From a virus, in the IMG/VR virus record IMGVR_UViG_3300025853_000283, positions 1-36,054 of that record: a DNA stretch of 36,054 nucleotides; one strand, 5' to 3'. Shown one piece after another: positions 6,889 through 14,247 of this stretch (within the stretch, counting starts at the first letter, position 1; each line of letters opens with the position of its first letter). A model generated the notes under the pieces. It did not search any database, was not told the origin of the DNA, and worked only from the letters and a program-made list of their open reading frames with translations. The translations under genes were made by a program, and so were the position numbers.

Positions 6889-8248
6889 TCTTATTGCTCG
6901 TACTGGCCGAGTTCAATCCTGGATCGATGACCCCACCTCTCGCCTGCCCGTGTCATGCACGGTGTTTGTTGTAGAAGATAGTATTGAAGGTCCGAATGGT
7001 ATTGAAGCCAGTTGGCGCTTTGTAAGCCATGCCTTGCGATTTGGTGCAGGGTGCGCCGTACACCTTTCCAAGCTGCGCCCAAAGGGCTCACAAAACGACA
7101 AAGGACTTGTGGCAAGTGGTCCCGTGTCCTTTGCAAAAATATATTCCACACTTAATGAAATCCTCCGCCGTGGTGGTGTTTACAAGAACGGTGCTGTGGT
7201 ATGTCACCTTGATGTTAACCACCCTGATGCTCTTGAATTCATTACTGCGAGTCGTAGCGAACTTCCCTGGGTCAAGCGATGCATCAACATCACCGAAGAG
7301 TGGTGGAACAAGTGCACATTCAAAGAACAACTCCTAGACGGTATTCGTCGTGGAGATATTTGGTTGAACAAAGTTAAGTACGAAGGTAACAAGCGTGTCT
7401 ACGGTAATGTATGTCTCGAAGTATATCTACCTTCTCGCGGCACTTGCTTGTTGCAGCATATTAATTTGGGTGCCTGTGATGTGGGTGATCTTGAGTCTGC
7501 ATTTGTTGAAGGCATGACTCAGCTGTGCGACCTGCACGGTAAAACAAATGTAGATGAAAGTGGTGAATACCTCAGTCCGGTAGAAGATCGTCAAGTTGGT
7601 CTTGGGATGCTTGGACTTGCCAATCTTCTGCGTCGGTACAAAATTACCTACAAGGAGTTTGGCCAGGGGCTTGAAGACCTACTTAAAGGCAGGCTCAGCG
7701 CTAGTGCTGGATATGCCCTCGCAGATGCGCTTAGGATCGCCGTGGAGGGGGCTGCAACGGTCGCCCGAAACAATGGCATGGTTCGTGCATTTGCAGTGGC
7801 TCCTACGGCCTCCTGCAGCTATCGGTATAGAGATGCTGATGGCTTTACTACTACCCCCGAACTTGCTCCCCCTATCGCTCGTCACGTAGATCGTGATAGT
7901 GGTACCTTTGGTGTCCAGTCGTATGATTATGGTGATGTAGAAATCGCATCCGAAGTCGGCTGGGCAAATTATTTACGAGTAGTTAATGGTATTGTAAAAC
8001 TACTCGACAACACGGGACTTCTTCACGGTTACAGCTTCAACTCTTGGAGTGACGTTGTAACCTACGACAATGCGTTCGTTGAAGAGTGGTTAGCATCTCC
8101 GCAGACTTCCCTTTACTACAGCTTGCAGGTAATGGGAGACACTCAAGACAAGAGTAATGTTTATGCTGCTCTTGACGAGTCAGATGTCGATACATACCTG
8201 GAGCAACTTCTTAATGATCCTGTTCCTGATTGTAATTGCGGCGAATGA
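6875..8248 (+). CDS. nrdA: Ribonucleoside-diphosphate reductase alpha subunit (class I, short form)
   Basis: 457 residues, much shorter than cellular NrdA (about 760). The ATP-cone and most of the N-terminal helical domain are missing and the active barrel starts almost at once. Catalytic residues are in place: Cys28 in PVSCTVF (E. coli Cys225), NVCLE with Asn178, Cys180 and Glu182 (thiyl-radical site Asn437/Cys439/Glu441), Cys191 in RGTCLL (Cys462), the Tyr414-Tyr415 radical-transfer pair in SLYYS, and a C-terminal Cys453-x-Cys455. The double Tyr and the adjacent beta gene indicate class I. The related cyanophage P-SSP7 enzyme was once labelled class II (B12) and later corrected to class I. 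It should convert ribonucleotides into deoxyribonucleotides for phage DNA. ATGA overlap with the beta gene. Confidence 0.94.
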   Translation: MSITDLIARTGRVQSWIDDPTSRLPVSCTVFVVEDSIEGPNGIEASWRFVSHALRFGAGCAVHLSKLRPKGSQNDKGLVASGPVSFAKIYSTLNEILRRGGVYKNGAVVCHLDVNHPDALEFITASRSELPWVKRCINITEEWWNKCTFKEQLLDGIRRGDIWLNKVKYEGNKRVYGNVCLEVYLPSRGTCLLQHINLGACDVGDLESAFVEGMTQLCDLHGKTNVDESGEYLSPVEDRQVGLGMLGLANLLRRYKITYKEFGQGLEDLLKGRLSASAGYALADALRIAVEGAATVARNNGMVRAFAVAPTASCSYRYRDADGFTTTPELAPPIARHVDRDSGTFGVQSYDYGDVEIASEVGWANYLRVVNGIVKLLDNTGLLHGYSFNSWSDVVTYDNAFVEEWLASPQTSLYYSLQVMGDTQDKSNVYAALDESDVDTYLEQLLNDPVPDCNCGE

Positions 8249-8961
8249 ACCCTTATCAAAAACTATTTAATCGTAAACGTACATGGACACCCGTGGAATG
8301 CACTGCGGGTGACGTAAAGGAGGGAGCAGAAGAAACCCTCCGCCGTGCCCTTGCTATTCGGCACATGGAACTACCAGTTGGTGATTTTATTAAAGATGCC
8401 CTCAAGAATGATGTCCCTGAAGCGTCGCGTTCTTTACTCCTATCCAACATCAAAGACGAGGAAAAGCACGACCTTGCTCTTGGTTACATTGCCAATGCTT
8501 TCGGAGTTGATGAAACAGCTGAGGCCGAAGCGTTACGACTCAAAGACGCATGGAATGCTCATCCTGATCACACGATCCTTAAAGCAATGGTTGCCGAGCG
8601 TGCAATTTTTTTCGTGCTCCTCCCGTTCTTCCGATTTAACGGTGATGCTGCAATGCGAACAGTCAGTGCGGACATAAGCCGAGATGAACAAGTACACGTG
8701 GCAACCAATAGTCTTGTTGCTAGGGAGTTGGGGCTTAGTATCAGTCCTTCTCTTGATAAACTCCGTAAGGCAACTATCAACTGGATCCTTCAGCCCCTAG
8801 GTAATAATACCCAGGACAAATATTTGGACAAAAAATTTTGGCTGGATCAAAGTGACAGTCTTATGTACGCAGGTAGGGCTGAAGGCCTTTTAGAAACACG
8901 CCGTGCACGTATGCCGGCATTCTTTGAACATAATAATGTCAATCTCCCTCAATACGCTTGA
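8245..8961 (+). CDS. nrdB: Ribonucleotide reductase beta subunit (class I, atypical)
   Basis: 238 residues, shorter than cellular NrdB (about 375). Ferritin-like di-metal carboxylate protein that generates the radical for the alpha subunit. Metal ligands visible by pattern: Glu72-x-x-His75 (DEEKHDLAL), Glu118 (VAERAIFF) and Glu148-x-x-His151 (RDEQVHVA); Glu42 at MELPVGDF is a likely first ligand from the spacing. The residue four after His75, where E. coli NrdB has the radical Tyr122, is Leu79. The enzyme therefore cannot hold a tyrosyl radical at that site and should use another oxidant, perhaps a heteronuclear metal centre. ATG 8245 overlaps the alpha-subunit stop (ATGA); a TTG three codons upstream is unlikely. 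Easily mistaken for a hypothetical protein. Confidence 0.85.
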   Translation: MNPYQKLFNRKRTWTPVECTAGDVKEGAEETLRRALAIRHMELPVGDFIKDALKNDVPEASRSLLLSNIKDEEKHDLALGYIANAFGVDETAEAEALRLKDAWNAHPDHTILKAMVAERAIFFVLLPFFRFNGDAAMRTVSADISRDEQVHVATNSLVARELGLSISPSLDKLRKATINWILQPLGNNTQDKYLDKKFWLDQSDSLMYAGRAEGLLETRRARMPAFFEHNNVNLPQYA

Positions 8962-9121
8962 AACTTTTGGCTTTACAACCAAGCAAATCATAACCGAAAT
9001 GGAGGAAAACTTCCCCCCGTTTAACCCATCTCCTTCGGATTCAATGCAAGTTCTTATGTATAAAGCTGGGCAAAGATCCGTGGTTGAGTGGTTTATTGAT
9101 AAACTTCAAGAACAAGAATAA
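8936..9121 (+). CDS. Small hypothetical protein
   Basis: 61 residues from ATG 8936, overlapping the 3' end of the reductase beta gene by 26 bases. It starts MSISLNTLETFGFTTKQ and ends SVVEWFIDKLQEQE. The sequence is predicted helical with acidic runs (EMEENFPPF) and a central DSMQVLMYKAGQRSVVEW segment. It has no signal peptide, Cys or membrane segment. An in-frame ATG at 8903 would lengthen the overlap and is less likely. It is followed one base later by the gp7.3-like gene. Not recognised; the location between nucleotide metabolism and virion genes does not settle its role. Confidence 0.65.
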   Translation: MSISLNTLETFGFTTKQIITEMEENFPPFNPSPSDSMQVLMYKAGQRSVVEWFIDKLQEQE

Positions 9122-9122
9122 C

Positions 9123-9422
9123 ATGTACACACAAGCAGAAATTGCAGCCGGCTCAACGTATGGGATTGTTGGTTACAACAGAAAAGGTAAAGCAATTTAT
9201 GGGCACACTCCAATAAACCCTGCGCTTATTCCACCTGAACCCCCAGCGCCACAAGCTGTTCCAAAGCCACCGTTACGTATTTCTAAAACACAAACTATGG
9301 GTGTAAAGCGTAACACTAAAACTAAAAATAAATCAAAAAACAATCTTCGGATTGGTCGATCAGCAAACGTCCAACCACTCCAAGCGGGTGCAGTTGGTTA
9401 CACCGGACTCAGAATTAGTTAA
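9123..9422 (+). CDS. Small structural protein, possible gp7.3-like tail assembly factor
   Basis: 99 residues, the same length as T7 gp7.3, and in the same place, directly upstream of the portal gene. Three parts: an N-terminal MYTQAEIAAGSTYGIV segment, a Pro-rich linker (PPEPPAPQAVPKPP), then a Lys/Asn/Arg-rich stretch (about residues 60-77) leading into NLRIGRS and a C-terminal Gly-rich end finishing GLRIS. T7 gp7.3 likewise has a basic stretch followed by SLSVARS and a Gly-rich C-terminus. T7 gp7.3 is a virion protein needed for tail assembly. The similarity is short and compositional, so synteny carries much of the argument. ATG 9123 is chosen over upstream starts inside the preceding gene. 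Confidence 0.5.
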   Translation: MYTQAEIAAGSTYGIVGYNRKGKAIYGHTPINPALIPPEPPAPQAVPKPPLRISKTQTMGVKRNTKTKNKSKNNLRIGRSANVQPLQAGAVGYTGLRIS

Positions 9423-9424
9423 TC

Positions 9425-11044
9425 ATGACAGCACGATCTAGGTATGAACTCCTGACTAAATACCGTCATCAGTTTCTAGACATGGCTGTTCAATGCTCTG
9501 AGCTGACCCTTCCATATCTCATTCAACGTGACGAGACACGGATCACATACAAAAACATTATTACGCCGTGGCAATCGGTAGGCGCCAAGTGTGTCGTAAC
9601 TCTAGCAAGTAAGTTGATGCTTGCATTGCTACCACCACAGACAACGTTCTTTAAACTACAAGTAAGGGACGACAAACTTGGCACCGAACTGCCAGCAGAG
9701 ATTCGATCCGAATTGGATCTTAGCTTTGCAAAGATTGAGCGTATGGTGATGGATAGTATTGCTGCATCAAGTGATCGAGTCACTGTGCATCAAGCTATCA
9801 AACACCTTGTGGTTGGTGGTAACGCACTGCTTTACATGAGCAAGGAAGGAATCAAGCATTACCCATTGAACCGTTATGTTGTAGACAGAGATGGAAACGG
9901 TAATGTCGTTGAGATTGTTACCAAAGAATTGATTCACAAAACACTACTACCAAAAGAGCATGTACAACCTAAGGATTACATGCACGATGGGGCTGCAGAA
10001 GAAAATGAAGTAGCCATTTATACTCATGTTAAACGCGATGGTAATCGTTGGGTGTGGTATCAAGAATGCTACGACCAAATCATCAAAGGTTCTGAAAGCA
10101 AAGCTCCTGCAGATGCATCGCCTTGGATTGTACTTAGGTTTAATTCAATCGATGGTGAGAACTATGGACGAGGACGAGTAGAAGAATTTTTTGGTGATCT
10201 CAAATCATTTGAGGGTCTTTCTCAAGCCATGGTTGAAGGCAGCGCAGTAGCTGCAAAAGTTGTCTTTACAGTATCCCCTTCTAGTACAACTAAACCAAAG
10301 ACATTATCCCAAGCTGGAAACGGTGCCATTATCCAGGGAAGACCTGATGATATTGGTGTTGTCCAAGTGGGTAAAACTGCAGACTTTGCTACTGCGTTGC
10401 AACAAATGCAGACACTAGAGCGTCGTCTTGCGGAAGGTTTTCTTGTACTTACGGTGCGGCAAAGTGAACGTACCACTGCAGAAGAGGTGCGGCTTACACA
10501 AATGGAATTGGAACAACAACTTGGTGGACTTTTCAGCCTGCTGACGGTTGAGTTCCTGGTTCCGTATTTGAATCGTAAGTTGTTGGTCTTGCAACGCAGC
10601 GGTGAGTTACCACGTATTCCCAAGAACCTTGTTAAACCTACTATTGTTGCAGGTATTAATGCACTTGGTAGAGGGCAAGACAGGGAATCGCTTACTGCAT
10701 TTATTACTACCATTGCACAGACACTTGGACCCGAAGCTTTAACTACGTATCTCAATGCTGATGAAGCTATTAAGCGATTGGCTGCAGCTCAAGGTATTGA
10801 TGTATTGAACCTAGTTAAATCGATGGAAGAGCGTCAACAAGAGTCGCAAGCAGCAATGGCACAGCAGCAGCAAATGGAACTTACTAAACAAGCAAGTGCG
10901 TTTGCTCGTTCACCACAAGCTGATCCAACAAAGAATGTAAATGCACCACCTGTTTTAAATGGCCAGCAAGCGCAGCCGGAAGCCCCCGGAACAACCCAAG
11001 AAGGAACCAACACCGTTCAGTCAATTCCTGAATCCTCCTCCTAA
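9425..11044 (+). CDS. Portal (head-tail connector) protein, gp8-like
   Basis: 539 residues (T7 gp8 has 536). Forms the dodecameric ring at the special vertex through which DNA is packaged and ejected. Clear T7-like segments: TPWQSVGAKCVVTLASKLML near residues 40-60, HLVVGGNALLYM, YVVDRDGNGNVVEIVTKE, NYGRGRVEEFFGDLKSFEGL, GRPDDIGVVQVGKTADF, ERTTAEEVRLTQMELEQQLG and INALGRGQDRESL. The C-terminal 90 residues are Gln/Ala/Pro-rich and low-complexity, as in T7 (EERQQESQAAMAQQQQM). Starts 2 bases after the preceding stop. Confidence 0.97.
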   Translation: MTARSRYELLTKYRHQFLDMAVQCSELTLPYLIQRDETRITYKNIITPWQSVGAKCVVTLASKLMLALLPPQTTFFKLQVRDDKLGTELPAEIRSELDLSFAKIERMVMDSIAASSDRVTVHQAIKHLVVGGNALLYMSKEGIKHYPLNRYVVDRDGNGNVVEIVTKELIHKTLLPKEHVQPKDYMHDGAAEENEVAIYTHVKRDGNRWVWYQECYDQIIKGSESKAPADASPWIVLRFNSIDGENYGRGRVEEFFGDLKSFEGLSQAMVEGSAVAAKVVFTVSPSSTTKPKTLSQAGNGAIIQGRPDDIGVVQVGKTADFATALQQMQTLERRLAEGFLVLTVRQSERTTAEEVRLTQMELEQQLGGLFSLLTVEFLVPYLNRKLLVLQRSGELPRIPKNLVKPTIVAGINALGRGQDRESLTAFITTIAQTLGPEALTTYLNADEAIKRLAAAQGIDVLNLVKSMEERQQESQAAMAQQQQMELTKQASAFARSPQADPTKNVNAPPVLNGQQAQPEAPGTTQEGTNTVQSIPESSS

Positions 11045-11091
11045 ATTTGACTTTAAGAGGATAAACCCTTTCAATAATCCACCAAAATCTA

Positions 11092-11820
11092 ATGGCTAAT
11101 ATTCTTACACGTGATACTAGTGAACCCGAAATTGTAACTGAAGAGCGTGCAGCAGAAGAAGCTGATTCACTCCGCGTCGGAGAAGAACTACTTGCCGCTC
11201 AAGACCAACTGCTAGCAGGTAAGTACCGAGACGCTCAAGAGCTAGAAAAAGCTTATATCGAACTGCAGAGTAAACTTGGAGAAAAACAACCAGAGTCTGA
11301 ACCAGAGGCACAAGAAGAACAAGCACCTTCTACTGCAGAATTGCTGAGAAAGTACCTCGATGGTGATAACGATGCGTTGGAAGGTCTTTCGGTTGAAGAC
11401 ATGGCGGAGTTATTCCGACAGCAACAACCAGAGCAACAACCGAAAGATGTTGATCTTAGTGATGACCAAGTAAACACAATCTTTGACTCAGTTGGCGGTG
11501 AACAAAACTACCAATCTCTTATGCAATGGGCTTCACAAAATCTCGATAAAGCTCAAATTGCTGCTTATGATTCCGCTGTTGATTCAGCAAACATGGCAGC
11601 TATAAACTTAGCGCTAAGAGGTTTGATTAGTGCATATCAAGATGCCAATGGTGTCGAAGGTCAAACTATTCAAGGTAAAGCTTCACCCAATAAAGCTAAT
11701 AGTTACCGTTCTCATGCAGAACTAATCGCAGCAATGAGCGACCCACGATATGAAACCGACCCGGCATATCGAATGGACGTTATGAGCAAACTCGAAATGT
11801 CTCCCGAACTACAATTTTAA
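11092..11820 (+). CDS. Capsid assembly scaffolding protein, gp9-like
   Basis: 242 residues, acidic and Gln/Glu-rich, between portal and capsid as in T7 (gp9, 307 residues). Scaffolds direct procapsid assembly and leave the head before DNA packaging. The recognisable phage scaffold pattern is AGKYRDAQELEKAYIELQSK, followed by long charged helical stretches (KQPESEPEAQEEQ; FRQQQPEQQPKDVDL) and a C-terminal NSYRSHAELIAAMSDPRY then AYRMDVMSKLEMS, typical of T7-like scaffolds. A 47-base gap separates it from the portal gene and holds AAGAGG at 11055-11060, too far from the ATG to be a ribosome site. Its TAA overlaps the hli start (TAATG). Confidence 0.92.
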   Translation: MANILTRDTSEPEIVTEERAAEEADSLRVGEELLAAQDQLLAGKYRDAQELEKAYIELQSKLGEKQPESEPEAQEEQAPSTAELLRKYLDGDNDALEGLSVEDMAELFRQQQPEQQPKDVDLSDDQVNTIFDSVGGEQNYQSLMQWASQNLDKAQIAAYDSAVDSANMAAINLALRGLISAYQDANGVEGQTIQGKASPNKANSYRSHAELIAAMSDPRYETDPAYRMDVMSKLEMSPELQF

Positions 11821-12014
11821 TGTCAACTATTACTGAAGACGGCAATCGTCAAAACATCTACCCCAAAGAACCTCGAATGTATATGGACCCAAACTATCTT
11901 CAATCACATAACGAACGAGCAGAATTGATCAACGGACGCTTGGCAATGCTTGGTGTTATCGCTGCTATTGGTGCGTACGTAACCACTGGTCAATTGATTC
12001 CTGGTGTATTCTAA
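11820..12014 (+). CDS. hli: High-light-inducible protein (Hli, one-helix chlorophyll-binding)
   Basis: 64 residues with a single transmembrane helix. The chlorophyll-binding signature is ERAELINGRLAMLGVIAAIG (Glu35-x-x-Asn38-x-Arg40), then GAYVTTGQLIPGVF. Hli proteins sit in thylakoids, bind chlorophyll and carotenoid and quench excess excitation around photosystems. Cyanophage copies are thought to protect the photosynthetic apparatus during infection, working with the phage D1 encoded 1 kb downstream. The N-terminal 30 residues are polar and presumably stromal/cytoplasmic. Translationally coupled on both sides (TAATG at each end), it is embedded between scaffold and capsid genes and so is probably expressed with late genes. 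Confidence 0.95.
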   Translation: MSTITEDGNRQNIYPKEPRMYMDPNYLQSHNERAELINGRLAMLGVIAAIGAYVTTGQLIPGVF

Positions 12015-12682
12015 TGACTATTAAACTTACCGATGCCGCTGTTTATTATGGCGGCCTAGAACATCAACGTGAAGCTTGGGAGTTCTTGCAAAGTAAACTC
12101 ACCTCGGAAGTGTTGGATGAGTTTGGTAAGTTGTATAGGAAAAAAGAATCACGTCCGGTTTATGTAACTCTTTCTCAGTTGGCACACATTTGGGATTGTG
12201 ATGAAAGTCTCATTCAACCACGTGAAATTGATGAACTCAATAGTTGTCTTGAGGAATTTGAAATTACCACGCCACTACGGATCAGTCATTTCTTAGCACA
12301 AACTGCCCATGAATCCGGTGGTGGTCGTTGGAAAAAAGAATTGTCGGATGGTTCCTATCTTGAAGGTAGGTGGGATCTAGGCAATAAAAAGACTGGTGAT
12401 GGCCCCCGCTTTAAAGGTGCCGGCTATATCCAGCTCACTGGAAGAGAAAACTATCAACGCTTTTCTGATTACCTTGGTGATGCGAAAGTAATGGATGGTT
12501 GTAATTATGTAGCGGAAGTATATCCGTTTACATCTGCTGGCTTCTGGTGGAAAGATAACAACATGAATGAATTGTGCGACACACATCCAACAGTCAAACA
12601 AGTCACTCTTAAAGTTAACGGTGGTTATAACGGTCTTGATGACCGACAAAAATATTTCTCTCGTTGCTTAGATGTTATCTAA
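12014..12682 (+). CDS. GH19-type (chitinase-like) endolysin
   Basis: 222 residues. The catalytic region, from about residue 75, matches glycoside hydrolase 19-type phage lysozymes: RISHFLAQTAHESGGGRW (catalytic Glu100), GSYLEGR (second Glu117), GDGPRFKGAGYIQLTGRENY and LKVNGGYNGLDDRQKYF. These enzymes cut glycan strands of peptidoglycan at lysis. The N-terminal 70 residues (AAVYYGGLEHQREAWEFLQ) form a separate small helical module whose function I do not know. No signal peptide or anchoring helix is visible, so release would need a holin, and none is recognised in this window. Overlaps hli by one base (TAATG). T7 has no such enzyme here (its lysozyme is the gp3.5 amidase). Confidence 0.9.
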   Translation: MTIKLTDAAVYYGGLEHQREAWEFLQSKLTSEVLDEFGKLYRKKESRPVYVTLSQLAHIWDCDESLIQPREIDELNSCLEEFEITTPLRISHFLAQTAHESGGGRWKKELSDGSYLEGRWDLGNKKTGDGPRFKGAGYIQLTGRENYQRFSDYLGDAKVMDGCNYVAEVYPFTSAGFWWKDNNMNELCDTHPTVKQVTLKVNGGYNGLDDRQKYFSRCLDVI

Positions 12683-12702
12683 GTCCTGTATTTTATTTTA
12701 TT

Positions 12703-13008
12703 ATGCTATCTACACTTATTGCTTCTGCTGCTATCTGGACCGCTTCTTGGTATGGACCTGGCTATCACGGTAAAATTACCGCTAATGGTGAAGTCTTTAA
12801 TCAATGGGGTTCAACTGCTGCACACAAAACCTTGCCCTTCGGGACTCGCGTAAAAGTATGCAACAGGGATCTATGCGAAACAGTAAGAATTAATGATCGC
12901 GGACCTTTTATTTACGGAAGGGACATCGACCTTTCCCAAGGAACTGCTGAGCGCATTGGTATTATCAACCAAGGCGTTGCTCCTGTAACTTACACAATTA
13001 TCAATTAA
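12703..13008 (+). CDS. RlpA-like double-psi beta-barrel protein (putative lytic transglycosylase)
   Basis: 101 residues from ATG 12703. Almost the whole protein is an RlpA-type barrel: ASWYGPGYHGKITANGE, STAAHKTLPFGTRVKVCN (His41), VRINDRGPFIYGRDIDLS (Asp65) and GVAPVTYTI. His and Asp are the residues needed for activity in bacterial RlpA, which cuts glycan strands lacking stem peptides. The SPOR domain of bacterial RlpA is absent. Cys53 and Cys58 could form a disulphide, fitting a periplasmic location. The ATG start leaves a short hydrophobic lead (MLSTLIASAAIW). A TTG at 12664, 19 bases inside the endolysin gene, would give MLRCYLSPVFYFIMLSTL plus IASA, a more convincing signal peptide with a possible cleavage site. 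Paired with the endolysin, it looks like a second lysis or wall-remodelling enzyme. Confidence 0.85.
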   Translation: MLSTLIASAAIWTASWYGPGYHGKITANGEVFNQWGSTAAHKTLPFGTRVKVCNRDLCETVRINDRGPFIYGRDIDLSQGTAERIGIINQGVAPVTYTIIN

Positions 13009-13019
13009 TTCAATAATCA

Positions 13020-14084
13020 ATGACCGCTATTGCAACCACTTCTAGTCAACGGCGGTCATCACTGTGGGATTCCTATCTCAACTGGGTGACCTCTACCGAC
13101 AATCGTATTTATGTAGGGCATTTTGGTGCTCTAATGATTCCGTGTATCCTCACGGCTACAACCGCATTTATCTTGGCATTCATTGCCGCTCCACCCGTAG
13201 ACATTGATGGCATTCGTGAACCAGTCGCCGGCTCACTTCTGTACGGCAACAACATCATCTCCGGTGCAGTTGTCCCAAGCAGTAACGCCATCGGGCTGCA
13301 CCTATACCCCATCTGGGAAGCTAGTTCGCTTAGCGAATGGCTATACAACGGCGGACCTTATCAGCTTACCGTCTTCCACTTTCTTATCGGTGTCTTTGCT
13401 TACATGGGACGCGAATGGGAACTTAGTTATCGACTTGGAATGAGGCCCTGGATCAGTGTTGCCTATTCTGCTCCAGTCGCGGCTGCAACAGCCGTATTCC
13501 TTGTGTATCCTTTTGGTCAAGGTTCCTTCTCTGATGGAATGCCGTTGGGTATCTCGGGAACTTTCAATTATATGCTTGTGTTCCAGGCAGAACACAATAT
13601 CCTCATGCACCCATTCCACATGCTTGGCGTGGCGGGTGTATTCGGTGGCAGCCTTTTTAGTGCGATGCACGGCAGCCTTGTCACATCCAGTCTTGTTCGT
13701 GAAACGACTGAAAACGAAAGCCATAACTATGGTTATAAGTTTGGTCAAGAAGAAGAAACATACAACATTGTAGCCGCACATGGATACTTTGGTAGACTCA
13801 TTTTCCAATACGCTTCATTCAACAATAGCCGTAGCCTTCATTTCTTTCTTGCTGCTTGGCCCGTTGTTGGTATTTGGTTTGCTGCTTTGGGCGTTTCGAC
13901 CATGGCTTTCAATCTTAATGGTTTCAACTTTAACCAGAGTATTGTCGAAAGTGAAGGACGTGTTATCAACACTTGGGCGGATATTTTGAACCGCGCTGGT
14001 CTTGGTATGGAAGTAATGCACGAGCGAAACGCTCACAACTTCCCGCTAGATCTTGCAACACATACCGCCCCATTAGTTGGGTAA
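13020..14084 (+). CDS. psbA: Photosystem II D1 protein
   Basis: 354 residues, full length, very close to cyanobacterial D1 with five transmembrane helices. Numbering is +2 against standard D1. Functional residues are intact: TyrZ (Tyr163), Asp172, Glu191/His192 and His200 in [14 protein letters not shown], and the C-terminal manganese ligands in [15 protein letters not shown]. Processing after that Ala would remove an 8-residue tail (THTAPLVG). Glu132 (standard 130) is the high-light type, where the low-light form has Gln. His34 replaces the usual Trp32 in YVGWFG. Phage D1 replaces photodamaged host D1 so that photosynthesis continues during infection. No intron is seen. It starts 11 bases after the RlpA-like gene with no ribosome site. 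Confidence 0.99.
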   Translation: MTAIATTSSQRRSSLWDSYLNWVTSTDNRIYVGHFGALMIPCILTATTAFILAFIAAPPVDIDGIREPVAGSLLYGNNIISGAVVPSSNAIGLHLYPIWEASSLSEWLYNGGPYQLTVFHFLIGVFAYMGREWELSYRLGMRPWISVAYSAPVAAATAVFLVYPFGQGSFSDGMPLGISGTFNYMLVFQAEHNILMHPFHMLGVAGVFGGSLFSAMHGSLVTSSLVRETTENESHNYGYKFGQEEETYNIVAAHGYFGRLIFQYASFNNSRSLHFFLAAWPVVGIWFAALGVSTMAFNLNGFNFNQSIVESEGRVINTWADILNRAGLGMEVMHERNAHNFPLDLATHTAPLVG

Positions 14085-14093
14085 TAATTAGTT

Positions 14094-14122
14094 CAAGGGG
14101 CACCTCAGAGTCGGACCCCTTG
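14094..14122 (+). promoter_or_regulatory. Hairpin in the capsid leader (7-bp stem)
   Basis: CAAGGGG (14094-14100) pairs with CCCCTTG (14116-14122) around a 15-base loop, 10 bases after the psbA stop. There is no T-run after it, so it is not a standard terminator; it may protect the 3' end of psbA mRNA or be a processing site. Confidence 0.5.
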
Positions 14123-14159
14123 TCCATTGGCAACAAGCCCTTACGAGGACACCTTGCTG

Positions 14160-14171
14160 CCGTCATGACGG
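14160..14171. promoter_or_regulatory. Perfect 12-bp palindrome CCGTCATGACGG
   Basis: An uninterrupted inverted repeat at 14160-14171, extendable by G-U pairs in RNA. It could be a protein-binding site on DNA or the tip of a longer stem in the capsid leader. Confidence 0.4.
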
Positions 14172-14205
14172 TGGGATAGACCACAAAAATATAACAACTA
14201 AATAA

Positions 14206-14221
14206 CTCAAAGCGCTTTGAG
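14206..14221. promoter_or_regulatory. Perfect 16-bp palindrome CTCAAAGCGCTTTGAG
   Basis: A 16-base perfect inverted repeat. As RNA it can form a 6-bp stem closed by a GCGC loop. Its last three bases (GAG, 14219-14221) are also the first three of the terminator-like stem that follows, so the two structures cannot form together. Confidence 0.55.
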
Positions 14222-14247
14222 ATAATGTAAATCCTTATCTCTTTTTT
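14219..14247 (+). terminator. Terminator-like hairpin directly before the capsid ATG
   Basis: GAGATAA (14219-14225) pairs with TTATCTC (14235-14241) around a 9-base loop and is followed by six T (14242-14247). This has the form of an intrinsic terminator, though A/T-rich and weak. The capsid ATG is only 7 bases after the T-run. It could stop read-through from psbA, act as a conditional attenuator, or be an mRNA 5' structure after processing. Confidence 0.5.

Noticed and set aside
8236-8244. TTG start for the reductase beta subunit
   Set aside because: ATG 8245 forms an ATGA overlap with the alpha stop, like several other junctions here, and needs no rare start codon.
6875-8248. Class II (B12-dependent) ribonucleotide reductase
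   Set aside because: The Tyr-Tyr radical-transfer pair near the C-terminus and the adjacent di-metal beta subunit gene point to class I.
10222-10755. 177-residue minus-strand frame inside the portal gene
   Set aside because: Cys/Ser-rich shadow of the portal coding frame; no domain, no start signal, and every supported gene lies on the + strand.
11047-11075. Host-type promoter (TTGACT, then TTCAAT after 17 bases) before the scaffold gene
   Set aside because: The -35 box is good but the -10 is weak, the segment is A/T-rich, and late genes are expected to use the phage polymerase. Not supported enough to list.
13341-13808. 155-residue minus-strand frame inside psbA
   Set aside because: Shadow of the strongly conserved D1 coding sequence.
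13020-14084. Self-splicing intron or homing endonuclease in psbA
   Set aside because: The D1 frame is continuous and of normal length, and no endonuclease motif is seen.
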